Of a DNA stretch of 56,015 nt, positions 38,620-47,936 are shown piece by piece. The position numbers and the translations under genes are program-made. Where the stretch lies: positions 1 to 56,015 of the forward strand of contig JANTHB010000010.1 of the NCBI GenBank assembly GCA_024762655.1. The letters are read 5' to 3'. Position 1 is the first letter of the stretch; each line of letters starts with the position of its first letter. The notes beneath the pieces are model-generated. The model was given only the letters and a program-made list of their open reading frames with translations, searched no databases and was not told where the DNA came from. The stretch comes from Bacteroidales bacterium. Lineage in GTDB: Bacteria > Bacteroidota > Bacteroidia > Bacteroidales > VadinHA17.

Positions 38620-39153
38620 TTATTCTTTTTTTAAAATATCTTTCAGGTCTGCTTCCAGGCTGATCTCCGGCGTTTCAACAATCCGGCCGGCTTCTTTTCC
38701 GGAAACATATACAATAAAGGTAGGCACGCGTTCAATGTTAAGATTGGTAAGGTCTATTCCGGGAGCGGTCTTGTCGCGGTCCACAAAAATGACCTTAACA
38801 TGATCTTCCGGGATTTTCAGGGCATCGGCCACTTTGAAAAAACGCGGTACCTCCCGACGGCTGTCAGAGCACCAGGTACCCAGGATAACGGTGATATTTA
38901 CATCGGAGAAACGGATGGGTTCCATAATGTTTATCAAGCTGTCATTTAGTTGATAAAAGCTGTACTCCCGGTCAAACCACCGGTTGAATGGTTCCTGTTC
39001 CATCCCTTCGCGGTTGCCGTAACCGATCAGGATCTCCTGGTTGGCCCCGTCGGAGAATATCCGTTTGTTCAACGCCTGGGCCCGTAGCAGAGCAGGTGAT
39101 ATGAACCATAAAGCCGCCAAAAGAAGAATATCCGCTAACCATCTTTTTTTCAT
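38620..39153 (-). CDS. Secreted thioredoxin-like protein with single-Cys active site
   Basis: The 177-residue protein starts with a signal peptide (MKKRWLADILLLAALWFISPALLRAQA) and has a thioredoxin fold with ITVILGTWCSDSRREVPRF as the active-site region and a cis-Pro region VERVPTF. The classical CxxC is CSDS, so only the nucleophilic-type Cys is present, and a simple dithiol oxidoreductase role is unlikely; a thiol-transfer or non-redox role is possible. A TTG at 39180 is in frame, but the ATG at 39153 starts the signal peptide and the TTG overlaps a promoter-like TATCTTG. It leads the operon with DUF4190 and DUF2752 genes. Confidence 0.82.
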   Translation of the reverse strand: MKKRWLADILLLAALWFISPALLRAQALNKRIFSDGANQEILIGYGNREGMEQEPFNRWFDREYSFYQLNDSLINIMEPIRFSDVNITVILGTWCSDSRREVPRFFKVADALKIPEDHVKVIFVDRDKTAPGIDLTNLNIERVPTFIVYVSGKEAGRIVETPEISLEADLKDILKKE

Positions 39154-39177
39154 AGGGTTTGTTTTGGTTTGACAAAA

Positions 39178-39184
39178 CAAGATA
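39178..39184 (-). promoter_or_regulatory. Possible -7 element TATCTTG for the thioredoxin-like operon
   Basis: Read on the minus strand, TATCTTG resembles TAnnTTTG, with a TTG about 20 bases upstream that may be the -33 element. The match is imperfect. Confidence 0.4.
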
Positions 39185-39349
39185 AAATTAATAAAATTAC
39201 GTCACAACCCCGCCTAAAAAACGAAAAATCCTTTTTTCAAAAGACGTAGGATAAAAGAAGATGTTGCAGGAAACAGGTTGTCATGTGGCATGGTTTTTCA
39301 ACCCTCCCGGATACAGGCGGTTTATTTAAATCAAAAGAATTCCTCGGGG

Positions 39350-39449
39350 TTCCACCTGTACCTCTCCTTGAGGAGAGGTCAAAACTTTCGAAGAAAGTTT
39401 TGGGTGAGGTGGAATAAAGAAATTTCGTTTTAAGAAATTTCTTTATTCC
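39350..39449. repeat. Structured intergenic repeat: three-way junction overlapping a 16-bp hairpin
   Basis: TTCCACCT (39350-39357) pairs with AGGTGGAA (39407-39414) and encloses two hairpins: ACCTCTCC/GGAGAGGT (39360-39367/39372-39379, loop TTGA) and CAAAACTTTC/GAAAGTTTTG (39380-39389/39393-39402, loop GAA). The outer arm shares bases with a further 16-bp perfect stem (39411-39426/39434-39449, loop GTTTTAA). It lies in the 335-bp gap between mutB and the thioredoxin-like gene; the remainder of that gap, 39185-39349, holds no gene or clear signal. Confidence 0.8.
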
Positions 39450-39488
39450 GGGATAACCCCTGCCAGGCATATTCGATACTCCGTTTCC

Positions 39489-41645
39489 TTATGCTTTTTC
39501 TTTTTCAAGGAGTATGTTCAGGATTCGTATGGCGGTGTCGGTGACAGGGCTCCCCGGGCCGAAAACGGCAACTACTCCCAGGCGGTGCATATATTTATAG
39601 TCCTGTCGCGGGATGACGCCTCCGGCCACAACCATGATATCTTCACGGTTCATATTACGGAGTTCTTCCATCACTTGTTTGATAAGGGTTTTGTGTCCTC
39701 CTGCCAGGGAAGAGATGCCCAGCACATGCACATCGTTTTCAACGGCTTGTTTGGCCGCTTCGGCCGGAGTCAGGAACAGCGGGCCGATGTCCACGTCGAA
39801 GCCGATATCGGCAAAGCCGGTAGAGATGACTTTGGCGCCGCGGTCGTGGCCGTCCTGGCCCATTTTGGCTACCATGATGCGGGGCTGGCGGCCGGTGAGA
39901 CTTGCAAATTCACGCGTGAGCCTGCGGGCTTCGGAGAATTGTGTATCGGTCTCCGACTCGGCAGAGTAAATCCCCGAAATTGAGCGGATCACAGCCTGGT
40001 ACCTGCCGCATACTTTTTCTACGGCCAGGGATATTTCTCCCAAAGTAGCCCTTTTTCCGGCGGCTTCTACCGAGAGTTCCAGCAGATTTCCATTACCTGT
40101 GCGTGCTGCCTGTGTGATGGCATCCAGCGCTTCCTGTACCGCCGCCTGATCCCGTTCTTTCTTCAACTTCTCCAGCCGCTTATTCTGGGCTTTGCGTACG
40201 GCTGTGTTATCCACTTCCAGGATTTTCATAGCTGTTTCCTGTTCGGGCCGCCAACGGTTGACTCCGACAATGATGTCTTTTCCCGCATCTATACGTGCCT
40301 GTTTGCGGGCGGCGGCTTCCTCAATACGCATTTTTGGCAGACCTTTTTCGATGGCTTTGGTCATACCTCCCATTTCTTCGATCTCTTGTATCAGTTTCCA
40401 GGCTTTGTGTGCAAGTTCGTGAGTAAGTTTTTCGATATACCAGGATCCGCCCCAGGGATCCACCGTCCGGTGTATCTGTGTTTCTTCCTGCAGATAGATC
40501 TGGGTGTTGCGGGCAATGCGGGCGGAAAACTCGGAGGGCAGCGCGATCGCCTCATCCAGGGCATTGGTATGCAATGACTGGGTGTGGCCATGTACGGCCG
40601 CCAGCGCTTCGATGCAGGTGCGGGCAATATTATTGAAAGGATCCTGTTCCGTGAGGCTCCAGCCCGAGGTCTGGGAATGCGTGCGCAGGGCCATGGATTT
40701 GGGGTTGGAAGGATTGAAGTCTTTCACGATACGGGCCCACAGGAGACGGGCAGCCCGCAGCTTGGCTATCTCCATGAAATAGTTCATGCCGATGCCCCAG
40801 AAGAAAGAGATACGTGGAGCAAAACGATCGATATCCAGGCCTGCTTTCATACCGGTGCGCAGGTATTCCAGGCCGTCGGCCAGGGTGTAAGCCAGCTCAA
40901 GATCGGCGGTGGCGCCGGCTTCCTGCATATGGTAACCCGAAACGCTGATCGAATTGAACTTAGGCATATGCCGGGCCGTATAGGCAAATATGTCACCGAC
41001 GATTCGCATCGACATCTCCGGAGGATAGATATAGGTGTTACGCACCATAAACTCTTTGAGGATGTCGTTTTGTATGGTCCCGGAGAGTTTTTCCAAAGGG
41101 ACCCCCTGCTCCAGTCCCGCGACAATATAAAAAGCCATGATAGGCAAAACAGCGCCGTTCATGGTCATAGAGACGGTCATTTTGTCGAGGGGGATATCCT
41201 CGAACAGAATTTTCATATCCAGTACCGAATCCACAGCTACCCCTGCTTTGCCGACATCTCCCACCACCCGCTCATGGTCGGAGTCGTAACCCCGGTGTGT
41301 GGCCAGGTCGAAAGCCACCGAGAGGCCCTTCTGGCCGGCAGCCAGATTGCGACGATAAAAAGCATTGGACTCTTCGGCGGTGGAAAAACCGGCATACTGG
41401 CGAATGGTCCAGGGACGCGTGACGTACATGGTGGAATAGGGCCCGCGCAGGAAAGGCGGGATCCCGGAGACAAAATCAAGATGCTCCAGACGGTCCATGT
41501 CGCCGGGGGTATAGAAATCCTTTACCGGGATCCCTTCGGGGGTCTCCCGTAAAACAGCGCTTTCTTTTTCTTTTCCGGAATCTCTTTGTGAAGCCGGACG
41601 AGTCATCTCTTGCCAGGAATACTTGGTGAAATCCGGTTTTTTCAT
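39489..41645 (-). CDS. mutB: Methylmalonyl-CoA mutase, large (catalytic) subunit
   Basis: The 718-residue protein has the mutase TIM barrel ([40 protein letters not shown]) and a C-terminal cobalamin-binding domain from about residue 585 with [11 protein letters not shown], the DxHxxG motif that places a histidine under the cobalt. It interconverts succinyl-CoA and (R)-methylmalonyl-CoA in propionate formation or use. Length fits the bacterial large subunit (about 710-730). It follows mutA by 7 bp and is transcribed with it. No epimerase, decarboxylase or MeaB chaperone gene is in this window. Confidence 0.96.
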   Translation of the reverse strand: MKKPDFTKYSWQEMTRPASQRDSGKEKESAVLRETPEGIPVKDFYTPGDMDRLEHLDFVSGIPPFLRGPYSTMYVTRPWTIRQYAGFSTAEESNAFYRRNLAAGQKGLSVAFDLATHRGYDSDHERVVGDVGKAGVAVDSVLDMKILFEDIPLDKMTVSMTMNGAVLPIMAFYIVAGLEQGVPLEKLSGTIQNDILKEFMVRNTYIYPPEMSMRIVGDIFAYTARHMPKFNSISVSGYHMQEAGATADLELAYTLADGLEYLRTGMKAGLDIDRFAPRISFFWGIGMNYFMEIAKLRAARLLWARIVKDFNPSNPKSMALRTHSQTSGWSLTEQDPFNNIARTCIEALAAVHGHTQSLHTNALDEAIALPSEFSARIARNTQIYLQEETQIHRTVDPWGGSWYIEKLTHELAHKAWKLIQEIEEMGGMTKAIEKGLPKMRIEEAAARKQARIDAGKDIIVGVNRWRPEQETAMKILEVDNTAVRKAQNKRLEKLKKERDQAAVQEALDAITQAARTGNGNLLELSVEAAGKRATLGEISLAVEKVCGRYQAVIRSISGIYSAESETDTQFSEARRLTREFASLTGRQPRIMVAKMGQDGHDRGAKVISTGFADIGFDVDIGPLFLTPAEAAKQAVENDVHVLGISSLAGGHKTLIKQVMEELRNMNREDIMVVAGGVIPRQDYKYMHRLGVVAVFGPGSPVTDTAIRILNILLEKEKA

Positions 41646-41652
41646 ACGCCTT

Positions 41653-43506
41653 TCAAATTAGGTTTACAGCTTTCTGAAGATCTTTAAGCAGGGCAGGTAC
41701 ATTTACCCGGTTATGCAGAAAAAAACGAATGCCTTGTTCTTTTAGCTCCCCTGTCATTTTCCCGGGATCACCGGCAACGCCCAGTACAGGTTCATATTTT
41801 AACTCTTTTTTCAGCAATGCGGTCATCCCGATATATTGTTCTTCATCGCCACAAAGAAATACAATGTCCGGTTTTAAACGGTTGATCGTATCCATGTGCT
41901 GTTCCGGAGACATGCCGGGGGTAGTTTCTGTAAAAGAAAATCCGGCGCAGCCCACGAGGTTTATCACGAAGTTTTCACGTGCACTGCGTATCGAAGAAGG
42001 TCCAAACCCGAAAAGATATACTACCGGTTTTTTCTGCGACAGTTCGGTGGTCAGGCGCAGGGATTCCATCTCTTCGGACAGACGGCGAATGTCTACGGGC
42101 CGGACCCGCTTGGTTGCCGGGCTCCATGACATATTCAGATGATCCATCTTTTTTTCTGCGGTGATATTTTCTTCCGGATTGGGATAATGATTGGTGCCCA
42201 CCAGGATCTCTTTCCGGGTGGCTATATCTTTCAGGCGCCGGTTTAATGATGTGGCAAGCGAATCCTGTATGCTCCCTTTCTCCAGCGCTTTGCGATATCC
42301 TCCCTCTTTTTCAACGGAAAGGAAGATATCCCAGGCTTTATCTGCCAGTTGACGGGTAAGGGATTCGACGTAATAAGCACCTGCCATGGGGTCTGTAACG
42401 GTATCCAGACGTGATTCATGTTTGAGGATAAGCTGGATGTTACGTGCCAGGTGTGCGGAGGTTTCATTATAAGCTCTCAGCATGCTGTCATGGGGACGAA
42501 CCGTCAGGGAGTCGGCTCCGCCCAGGATGGCCGACATGGATTCGGTGGTAGCCCGCAGAATATTCACGTAAGGGTCATACAGGGTCTTGTTGCGCAAGGT
42601 GGTGGTGGCATGGATATGCGTGATCAGGCTTCCGGGATCTTTAGGATTCCATCCTTTGACAACTGCCGACCACAGCATACGGAAAGCCCTGAATTTGGCA
42701 ACTTCCATGAAAAAATTGCCGGACACGGCGAATAAAAAAAGCAAATGCCGGGCTATCTTATCTACCGGAAAACCGTTTTCCGTATAATAAGAAAGGTATT
42801 CATTTCCTGCAGCCAGGGCATAGCCTGTTTCCTGTGCGGCGGTAGCGCCTGCATGATTGAATATATCGGCATGAACAGCCAGGGTGCGAAGATGGGGGAA
42901 TATCGTATCCGACTCTTCCATCACCTCTTTTCCCCATTGGAAAGTGTCTTTTTCCGTCGAGGGATAATCGCCGTGAACGGTCAGAAAACCCAGCGGATCA
43001 AAAGAGATTGCCCCCTGGAATTTATCATAAGGGATGCCTGAAGCCGAAATGGCTTTTTTCAATCCTGTGTATAAAATATACGGATGCAGGTTGTTTTCAA
43101 GAAAAACGGGGACCGTGGCCAGGTCAATATTGTCCAGCAGTCCGTCCATGCCGATACAGGGTACTGGATGGTCGGGATAGATGAAACCCAGGGCTTCAGC
43201 GCCTCCCCTCAACGCTTTTTGCGCCTGCCTGTTGGCATCTTTCGAATCGGTTACGGTAATATCCTGACCTATGATCCAGGGGCGGCCGGAAGAGTATCCC
43301 CGCAGATAAGGAAATTCTCCGGGCAGGGAATCCGGTCCGGATAAGGTCTCAATATTTTCCCGGGTGTAAACCGGCTCTACAGGGATTCCTTCAGGACTTT
43401 TCCAGATAAGCTTCTCGTAAGGAAGTCCCTTCAGGTCCTGTATCATCCGGTCGATCCACTGCCGGCGGGTAACCGGCTCAAAATCGGGAAATAAGTTTTC
43501 TTCCAT
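41653..43506 (-). CDS. mutA: Methylmalonyl-CoA mutase, small subunit
   Basis: The 617-residue protein is homologous to the large subunit, with [33 protein letters not shown] and [10 protein letters not shown] in the barrel part. The C-terminal domain (about residue 490 on) keeps the cobalamin-domain fold but lacks the DxHxxG motif, so it does not bind the cofactor; it is a structural partner as in the Propionibacterium heterodimer. Length matches that subunit (about 615-640). The ATG at 43504-43506 follows a promoter-like box by 16 bases. Confidence 0.95.
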   Translation of the reverse strand: MEENLFPDFEPVTRRQWIDRMIQDLKGLPYEKLIWKSPEGIPVEPVYTRENIETLSGPDSLPGEFPYLRGYSSGRPWIIGQDITVTDSKDANRQAQKALRGGAEALGFIYPDHPVPCIGMDGLLDNIDLATVPVFLENNLHPYILYTGLKKAISASGIPYDKFQGAISFDPLGFLTVHGDYPSTEKDTFQWGKEVMEESDTIFPHLRTLAVHADIFNHAGATAAQETGYALAAGNEYLSYYTENGFPVDKIARHLLFLFAVSGNFFMEVAKFRAFRMLWSAVVKGWNPKDPGSLITHIHATTTLRNKTLYDPYVNILRATTESMSAILGGADSLTVRPHDSMLRAYNETSAHLARNIQLILKHESRLDTVTDPMAGAYYVESLTRQLADKAWDIFLSVEKEGGYRKALEKGSIQDSLATSLNRRLKDIATRKEILVGTNHYPNPEENITAEKKMDHLNMSWSPATKRVRPVDIRRLSEEMESLRLTTELSQKKPVVYLFGFGPSSIRSARENFVINLVGCAGFSFTETTPGMSPEQHMDTINRLKPDIVFLCGDEEQYIGMTALLKKELKYEPVLGVAGDPGKMTGELKEQGIRFFLHNRVNVPALLKDLQKAVNLI

Positions 43507-43522
43507 GCATGGAAATTTTTCA

Positions 43523-43530
43523 CAAAGTAA
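43523..43530 (-). promoter_or_regulatory. Probable -7 box TTACTTTG for mutAB
   Basis: On the minus strand, TTACTTTG matches TAnnTTTG apart from the second base and lies 16 bases before the mutA ATG. Confidence 0.4.
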
Positions 43531-43669
43531 GAATTTCTAAAAAAACCGGGGGAATGATAAATATCAGATGAGATCAAATATAACCGGATTTAATTCATTG
43601 CTAACATTATTGCGAAAGGAAATCGTAATATTTCCCGCTTCAAATACTTGCTTCTACAGGGAGAATGTA

Positions 43670-44155
43670 TTATCTGATAAGTTCGAAATGATTGCCTTCT
43701 TCTTCCAGGATTTGTTCGGCTTTATTAATTTCTTCTTCAGATCCATGGATCATCAGTGCATACTTCCCTTTTTCCAGATGCTCCTGAATCTTAGTATTAT
43801 GAGCTTCTTTTAATCCCAGGGATGTAAGCAGAGATCCGATCCCCCCGGCGACAAGACCCACATCAAAGCCGGCTAAAGTGCCTATGATTGCTCCTGCACC
43901 GTATAAAAAGCCAAAACCCGGTATGGCAAAGACCCCTATTCCTGTGAGAAGGCCTATAAGAGCACCCCCGCCGGTCCCTAGTAAAACAGGAGCATTTTTA
44001 GCTTTGTTATAAGATTTTATATGCACATGATCTTCTATGACCTCTGCTTTTCCTATAAGCGACACCTGTTTCATAGGGAAGTTATTTTCTTTTAATGCCG
44101 CTAATGCTTTCAGAGCGTACTCATGTGTATCATAAATACCGATTATTGATTCCAT
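43670..44155 (-). CDS. Glycine-rich general stress protein 17M-like protein
   Basis: The 161-residue protein starts MESIIGIYDTHEYALKALAALKENNFPMKQVSLIGK, a ferredoxin-like fold found in general-stress-protein 17M/YflT-type domains. A central hydrophobic Gly-zipper follows (about residues 56-112; GGGALIGLLTGIGVFAIPGFG and AGGIGSLLTSLG) that could sit in or on a membrane, then a soluble tail with YALMIHGSEEEINKAEQIL. Function is unknown. It is monocistronic, with 163 bp of featureless AT-rich DNA to mutA and 141 bp to ribD. Confidence 0.7.
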   Translation of the reverse strand: MESIIGIYDTHEYALKALAALKENNFPMKQVSLIGKAEVIEDHVHIKSYNKAKNAPVLLGTGGGALIGLLTGIGVFAIPGFGFLYGAGAIIGTLAGFDVGLVAGGIGSLLTSLGLKEAHNTKIQEHLEKGKYALMIHGSEEEINKAEQILEEEGNHFELIR

Positions 44156-44296
44156 AGGATAAAAAATTAAGTTATTGTTAATTCCAAAATATTTATTCAG
44201 AATGTAAATTCCCGAATGTGTTTTTACAAATTTATAAAAAACTTAAGGATTAATACACTTTCGGTTAAATATCTTTTGAGACATATAAATAACAAG

Positions 44297-45355
44297 CTAG
44301 AAGTAAGTAGCTTTAAAAAAGAGGTGATAGGTTGAGTCTCCCGTATGGATGATCCCGGAAGGCTGATGTTTCAGTACGGGCGCTTTCACGCCGGTATGGA
44401 AATAACGGTTTCCCTTGAAAACACGGGCTTCATCCCACATGCCGGATTCAATGTATTGCCGGAGGGTGTAGGCTCCCCCCTCAACAATCAAAGACTGTAT
44501 CCGGCGGTGGTAAAGCTCTGCTGTTATTTGCGGGATTATGGATTTGCTAAAATCGATTCTGACCGGTTCGGGATGGGTGTGTTTTTCTTCCCGCAGGTTG
44601 TTGAAGATGATGGTAGGGGCTTCGTCGTCGAACAGTTGCAGGTCGGGGGGTAACGTCAGCTCCCGGTCGATAACCAGCCGTAAGGGATTGCGGCCGTACC
44701 ATTCACGTGCGGTCAGCGCCGGGTTGTCTATCAGGGCTGTTTTCCGGCCTACGAGGATCGCCTGTTCTTCGCTGCGCCATTTATGCACCAGTTGCCGCCC
44801 CAGAGGACCGCTGATCCAGTTGGGGCCCTGCTGTCCGGCAATACGTTCCTCGTCAAGGTATCCGTCGGCGCTCTCTGCCCATTTCAGGATGATATAAGGA
44901 CGTTTTTTTTCATGATAGGTGAAAAAGCGGCGATTGATAAACCGGGACTCCTGTTCCAGCATACCGGTGATCACCTCCACGCCTCCTTCCTGCATTTTCC
45001 GGATGCCTTTCCCCTGTACTTTTTCGGTTGTGTCGGTCGTACCTACTACCACACGGGGAATGCCTGTTTTCACGATCAGGTCGGCACAGGGAGGGGTTTT
45101 TCCGTAATGGGAACAAGGCTCGAGGTTAACATACAGCGTGGCCTTTTTCAGCAGATCCCTGTTTTTTACCGAACGGATGGCCAGCACCTCGGCATGCGGT
45201 TCTCCGCTGCGGTGGTGAAATCCTTCCCCGATGATCTTATCTTCCCAGACCATCACCGAGCCGACGAGAGGATTGGGGTAAGTCGTCCCCAATCCCTGCA
45301 TGGCCAGGTCGAGGCAACGTTGCATATACCTGGTATGTTCGCTTTCTTTGTTCAT
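44297..45355 (-). CDS. ribD: Bifunctional riboflavin biosynthesis deaminase/reductase RibD
   Basis: The 352-residue protein has an N-terminal cytidine-deaminase-like domain with the zinc site His54-Ala-Glu56 and Cys81/Cys90 (EPCSHYGKTPPC), then a C-terminal reductase domain with ILKWAESADGYLDEERI, WRSEEQAILVGRKTALIDNP and SLIVEGG. It deaminates the diaminopyrimidine intermediate and reduces its ribosyl side chain, steps two and three of riboflavin synthesis. Length fits (about 350-370). The gene is divergent from prmC with only 29 bp between the starts. Confidence 0.95.
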   Translation of the reverse strand: MNKESEHTRYMQRCLDLAMQGLGTTYPNPLVGSVMVWEDKIIGEGFHHRSGEPHAEVLAIRSVKNRDLLKKATLYVNLEPCSHYGKTPPCADLIVKTGIPRVVVGTTDTTEKVQGKGIRKMQEGGVEVITGMLEQESRFINRRFFTYHEKKRPYIILKWAESADGYLDEERIAGQQGPNWISGPLGRQLVHKWRSEEQAILVGRKTALIDNPALTAREWYGRNPLRLVIDRELTLPPDLQLFDDEAPTIIFNNLREEKHTHPEPVRIDFSKSIIPQITAELYHRRIQSLIVEGGAYTLRQYIESGMWDEARVFKGNRYFHTGVKAPVLKHQPSGIIHTGDSTYHLFFKATYF

Positions 45356-45384
45356 CGTCCGATCCTTTGTATCTTTATCCGGTT

Positions 45385-46278
45385 ATGCAGTCCCGGGAAA
45401 CATTCGATATGCTGGTACGCAGGCTGACTGCGACCCTCGAACCGGAACACGGTCTGCCGGAAGCCCGCAGCCTGACCCTTCTGGTGGTCCGGTATGTTAC
45501 CGGACTTTCACCGGCAGCCCTGTTGCGCGATGCCCATGAGCCGTTTCCCAAAGAACTGTTGCCGAAAGTTAATAATATTCTCCGGCAATTGAAAGCGAGA
45601 ATACCTGTTCAATATGTGTTGGGCGAAACGGAATTTTACGGGTGCCGTATCCGGGTCTCCCCTGCCGTACTGATCCCGCGGCCTGAGACGGAGGAACTGG
45701 TACGTGAGTTGTTGCATCAAGCCGGGAAAGATACGGCCCCTTTCAGGATCCTGGATGCCGGCACCGGCAGCGGATGTATCGCTATTGCTCTGGCCCGGAA
45801 ATTGCCGGAAGCAGAGATTTATGCCTCGGATGTGTCGGAGGAAAGCCTGCAACTGGCCCGGGAGAATGCAGAAGGAAACAGGGTGAAGGTGCATTTTTTC
45901 AGGGGGGATATTTTGAATCCGGAACCGGGGGGTACCTATCGGTATATCGTATCCAATCCGCCCTATGTGCCCGAATCGGAAAAAAAGAACATGCAACCGG
46001 AAGTGGTGCATCATGAGCCACCCGGAGCCCTGTTCGTGCCGGATGATGATCCGTTGCTGTTTTACCGGGCACTCCTTGATTATGCCTCTGGACATCTGGA
46101 AAAAGGGGGTTGGCTGATGGTGGAGACACACGAAAAATTTGCCGGGAAAGTAAAAGATCTGTTTGAGACTTACGGAATGAAAGAGGTGGAGGTTAAAACA
46201 GATATCAATGGAAAAGAACGGTTTGTGAAAGGGAGACATGGGGGTGGGGTGATCACCGGGCCCGGGAGGAACGGTTGA
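45385..46278 (+). CDS. prmC: Release-factor glutamine methyltransferase PrmC (HemK)
   Basis: The 297-residue protein has IPRPETEELV (97-106), the SAM-binding LDAGTGSG (123-130) and the N5-glutamine methyltransferase signature NPPY (191-194). It methylates the glutamine of the GGQ loop in release factors RF1 and RF2, and prfB lies 1.7 kb downstream. The frame can start at TTG 45367 in a TATCTTTA promoter-like stretch, so ATG 45385 is used. The last residues (GRHGGGVITGPGRNG) look like a short tail read into non-coding DNA. Confidence 0.94.
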   Translation: MQSRETFDMLVRRLTATLEPEHGLPEARSLTLLVVRYVTGLSPAALLRDAHEPFPKELLPKVNNILRQLKARIPVQYVLGETEFYGCRIRVSPAVLIPRPETEELVRELLHQAGKDTAPFRILDAGTGSGCIAIALARKLPEAEIYASDVSEESLQLARENAEGNRVKVHFFRGDILNPEPGGTYRYIVSNPPYVPESEKKNMQPEVVHHEPPGALFVPDDDPLLFYRALLDYASGHLEKGGWLMVETHEKFAGKVKDLFETYGMKEVEVKTDINGKERFVKGRHGGGVITGPGRNG

Positions 46279-46341
46279 CCCCCTCCGGGGACCGGAACCT
46301 GTTGCATTGTGTAAGGCTGTCTCCAAAGGTTAAATTGTATC

Positions 46342-46442
46342 TAACCACAAAGAGCGCGGAGGATGCATAAAGTGCAAAAAGGTCTAATTGTATAAGTTAT
46401 CACTCTGAGTTCTTTGTGTATTCTTGGTGTCCTCAGTGGTTA
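46342..46442. repeat. Imperfect inverted repeat, TAACCACnnAG ends
   Basis: The left end TAACCACAAAGAGCG and the right end, whose complement reads TAACCACTGAGGACA, form a degenerate 31-bp inverted pair around a 40-bp spacer; both end in an ACAAAG/CTTTGT-like motif. The ends are of a kind widely scattered in Bacteroidota intergenic DNA. Nothing is encoded between them. Confidence 0.55.
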
Positions 46443-46475
46443 AAGCATTTTTTAGGCAGCCTCTATTCATTTTTC

Positions 46476-46640
46476 ACCACTCCGTGGTCATAACGATAAA
46501 TTGCTAACCACTACTGACTTGTACCTTGATGGGTTTTTGTAATTCCAACGACCCCGCCTCGCCTTTGCGTAGCCGCTTCGGGCGCCTGCGCTGAAGCTTC
46601 GGTGACAGCGTGCGGAGCAAGGGAGGGGTTGAAGAATTGT
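46476..46640. repeat. Direct repeat copy 1 of a 165-bp dispersed unit
   Basis: The first 81 bases (46476-46556, ACCACTCCGTGGTC start) match 46919-46999 with 8 mismatches. After a divergent middle, GGGGTTGAAGAATTGT at 46625-46640 matches 47070-47085 exactly. The ACCAC/GTGGT start is itself palindromic. The 1-kb gap 46279-47278 holds these copies and a few hairpins but no supported gene. Confidence 0.85.
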
Positions 46641-46690
46641 CCCCGGATTTCGCACCTGCCAACGACGAAGGAGTTTGTCGTTTGTGGTGC

Positions 46691-46727
46691 CGCAACTCTT
46701 GAAATCTTCGATTTCGTCAGAGTTGCG
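46691..46727. repeat. Hairpin in the repeat island
   Basis: CGCAACTCT (46691-46699) pairs with AGAGTTGCG (46719-46727), and inside it GAAATC pairs with GATTTC. It lies between the two copies of the direct repeat, with other smaller hairpins such as CAAATC-ATA-GATTTG nearby. No T-run follows, so it is not a normal terminator. Confidence 0.7.
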
Positions 46728-46918
46728 AGCATCCCCGCCCGGCTGAAGCCGTTCGGACGGGCTCGAAAAACTACCCAAATCATAGATTTGCTGTTTTTCG
46801 GGATTTGAGGAGTCTGTGGCGCGTTTGTGGTTTGAGGGTTTTCGTCAACCCCATCCGGGGTTGTTTTGTGGGTAAGAATCTCCTAGTACCCCGGGTGGGA
46901 CCGGGGCTATTCTCTGCG

Positions 46919-47085
46919 ACCACTCCGTGGTCATAAAGATAAATTGCTAACCACTACTAACTTGTACCTTGAGGGGTTCCTGTAATCCAAAAGACCCCGG
47001 AGGGGTCGGACGAAAGTAGCCACAGTTCCACCTGTGGCGTAAAACATCCCATAAAATCCCAACCCCAGCGGGGTTGAAGAATTGT
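46919..47085. repeat. Direct repeat copy 2 of a 167-bp dispersed unit
   Basis: Second copy of the unit at 46476-46640. It also holds the palindromes GACCCCGGAGGGGTC and CCACA...TGTGG. The sequence 47086-47278 between it and recX is AT-rich and includes AAGAAATTTCTTTATT (47219-47234), also present at 39432-39447. Confidence 0.85.
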
Positions 47086-47278
47086 ACAGGACGGGTTGCC
47101 CCGTATATTAATCTCTATAAGAAAAAAAATATTATATACTGAGGTCTTCAACTTCTTAAATCAAAAATCGTTGATCCTTGTTCGATATTCTTCAATCCTT
47201 TAGAGGCTCGTTCGGTTGAAGAAATTTCTTTATTTTTACCGGGCCCCGTTGATTTTGCCTTTAATATTAAAATAAGTT

Positions 47279-47755
47279 ATGCCGGATATTCCGTATGATA
47301 AGGCCCTGGAGCGTATCAGCCGCATCTGCAGCCGGCAGGAGAAATGCAGTCATGATGTGAAGGAGAAGCTGCACGCCTGGGAAGTGAAGGAGGAGGATAT
47401 CCGGAAGATCATGCAATGGTTGCAGGACAGGCAATTTGTGGATGACGGCCGCTATGCCCGGGCGTATGTCCGGGATCAGCATCTTTTCCGGAAATGGGGC
47501 AGGGTCAGGATCAGGATGATGCTGCGGAAGAAAAAGATTCCCGATGAGCTGATTGATAAGGCCATGGAGCATCTCGACGAAAAAGAGTACCGGGAAACGC
47601 TGAGGAAAGAACTGCAACGGAAGCGAAAAACCCTTAAACCGAAAAACCGTTATGACATGATGGCCCGCCTGCAGCGGTTTGCCTGGTCCAGAGGATATGA
47701 AGCTGACGTAGTGAGCGAGGTGCTGGATGAGATTATGAAGGGAGAAAGAGACTGA
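47279..47755 (+). CDS. recX: Regulatory protein RecX
   Basis: The 158-residue helical protein has DKALERISRICSRQEKCSHDV, EEDIRKIMQWLQDRQFVDDGRYARAYVRD and KWGRVRIRMMLRKKKIP, the repeated three-helix units of the RecX family, with the conserved F-DD-RYAR core. RecX binds RecA filaments and usually inhibits their growth. Length and charge fit. recA itself is not in the window. The gene stands alone between the repeat island and prfB, with 181 bp of mostly featureless DNA following it before the prfB start. Confidence 0.9.
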   Translation: MPDIPYDKALERISRICSRQEKCSHDVKEKLHAWEVKEEDIRKIMQWLQDRQFVDDGRYARAYVRDQHLFRKWGRVRIRMMLRKKKIPDELIDKAMEHLDEKEYRETLRKELQRKRKTLKPKNRYDMMARLQRFAWSRGYEADVVSEVLDEIMKGERD

Positions 47756-47902
47756 GGAACGGTGGATGGTTCGGCAAAAGAGCCTTATTCGATGAAGGAG
47801 AAAGAAAATGTCAGATAGCCGGCTGCTTTGCGGGGAGGTAAGGGATGGCCCGGGGAAGGAAAGGGGCTGTTATAGAATATAATTTTTTCCGTCATATTTT
47901 TC

Positions 47903-47910
47903 TACCTTTG
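47903..47910 (+). promoter_or_regulatory. -7 box TACCTTTG for prfB
   Basis: Exact TAnnTTTG match, 26 bases before the prfB ATG at 47937. Confidence 0.65.
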
Positions 47911-47936
47911 TCAGGAACGAAAAGTGTAGAGATATT

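Noticed and set aside
39489-43669. A cobalamin riboswitch upstream of mutAB
   Set aside because: The 163-bp upstream gap has no B12-box-like sequence, and the mutA promoter box lies only 16 bases from the start.
46511-46783. A 90-codon minus-strand frame in the repeat island (RGQFFNPSLAPH...)
   Set aside because: It lies between and across structured DNA repeats, three frames are open in the same stretch, and no protein family is recognised.
46957-47151. A 64-codon minus-strand frame ending in PQGTS
   Set aside because: It is a translation of the second direct-repeat copy; its tail resembles that of the frame over copy 1 only because the DNA is repeated.
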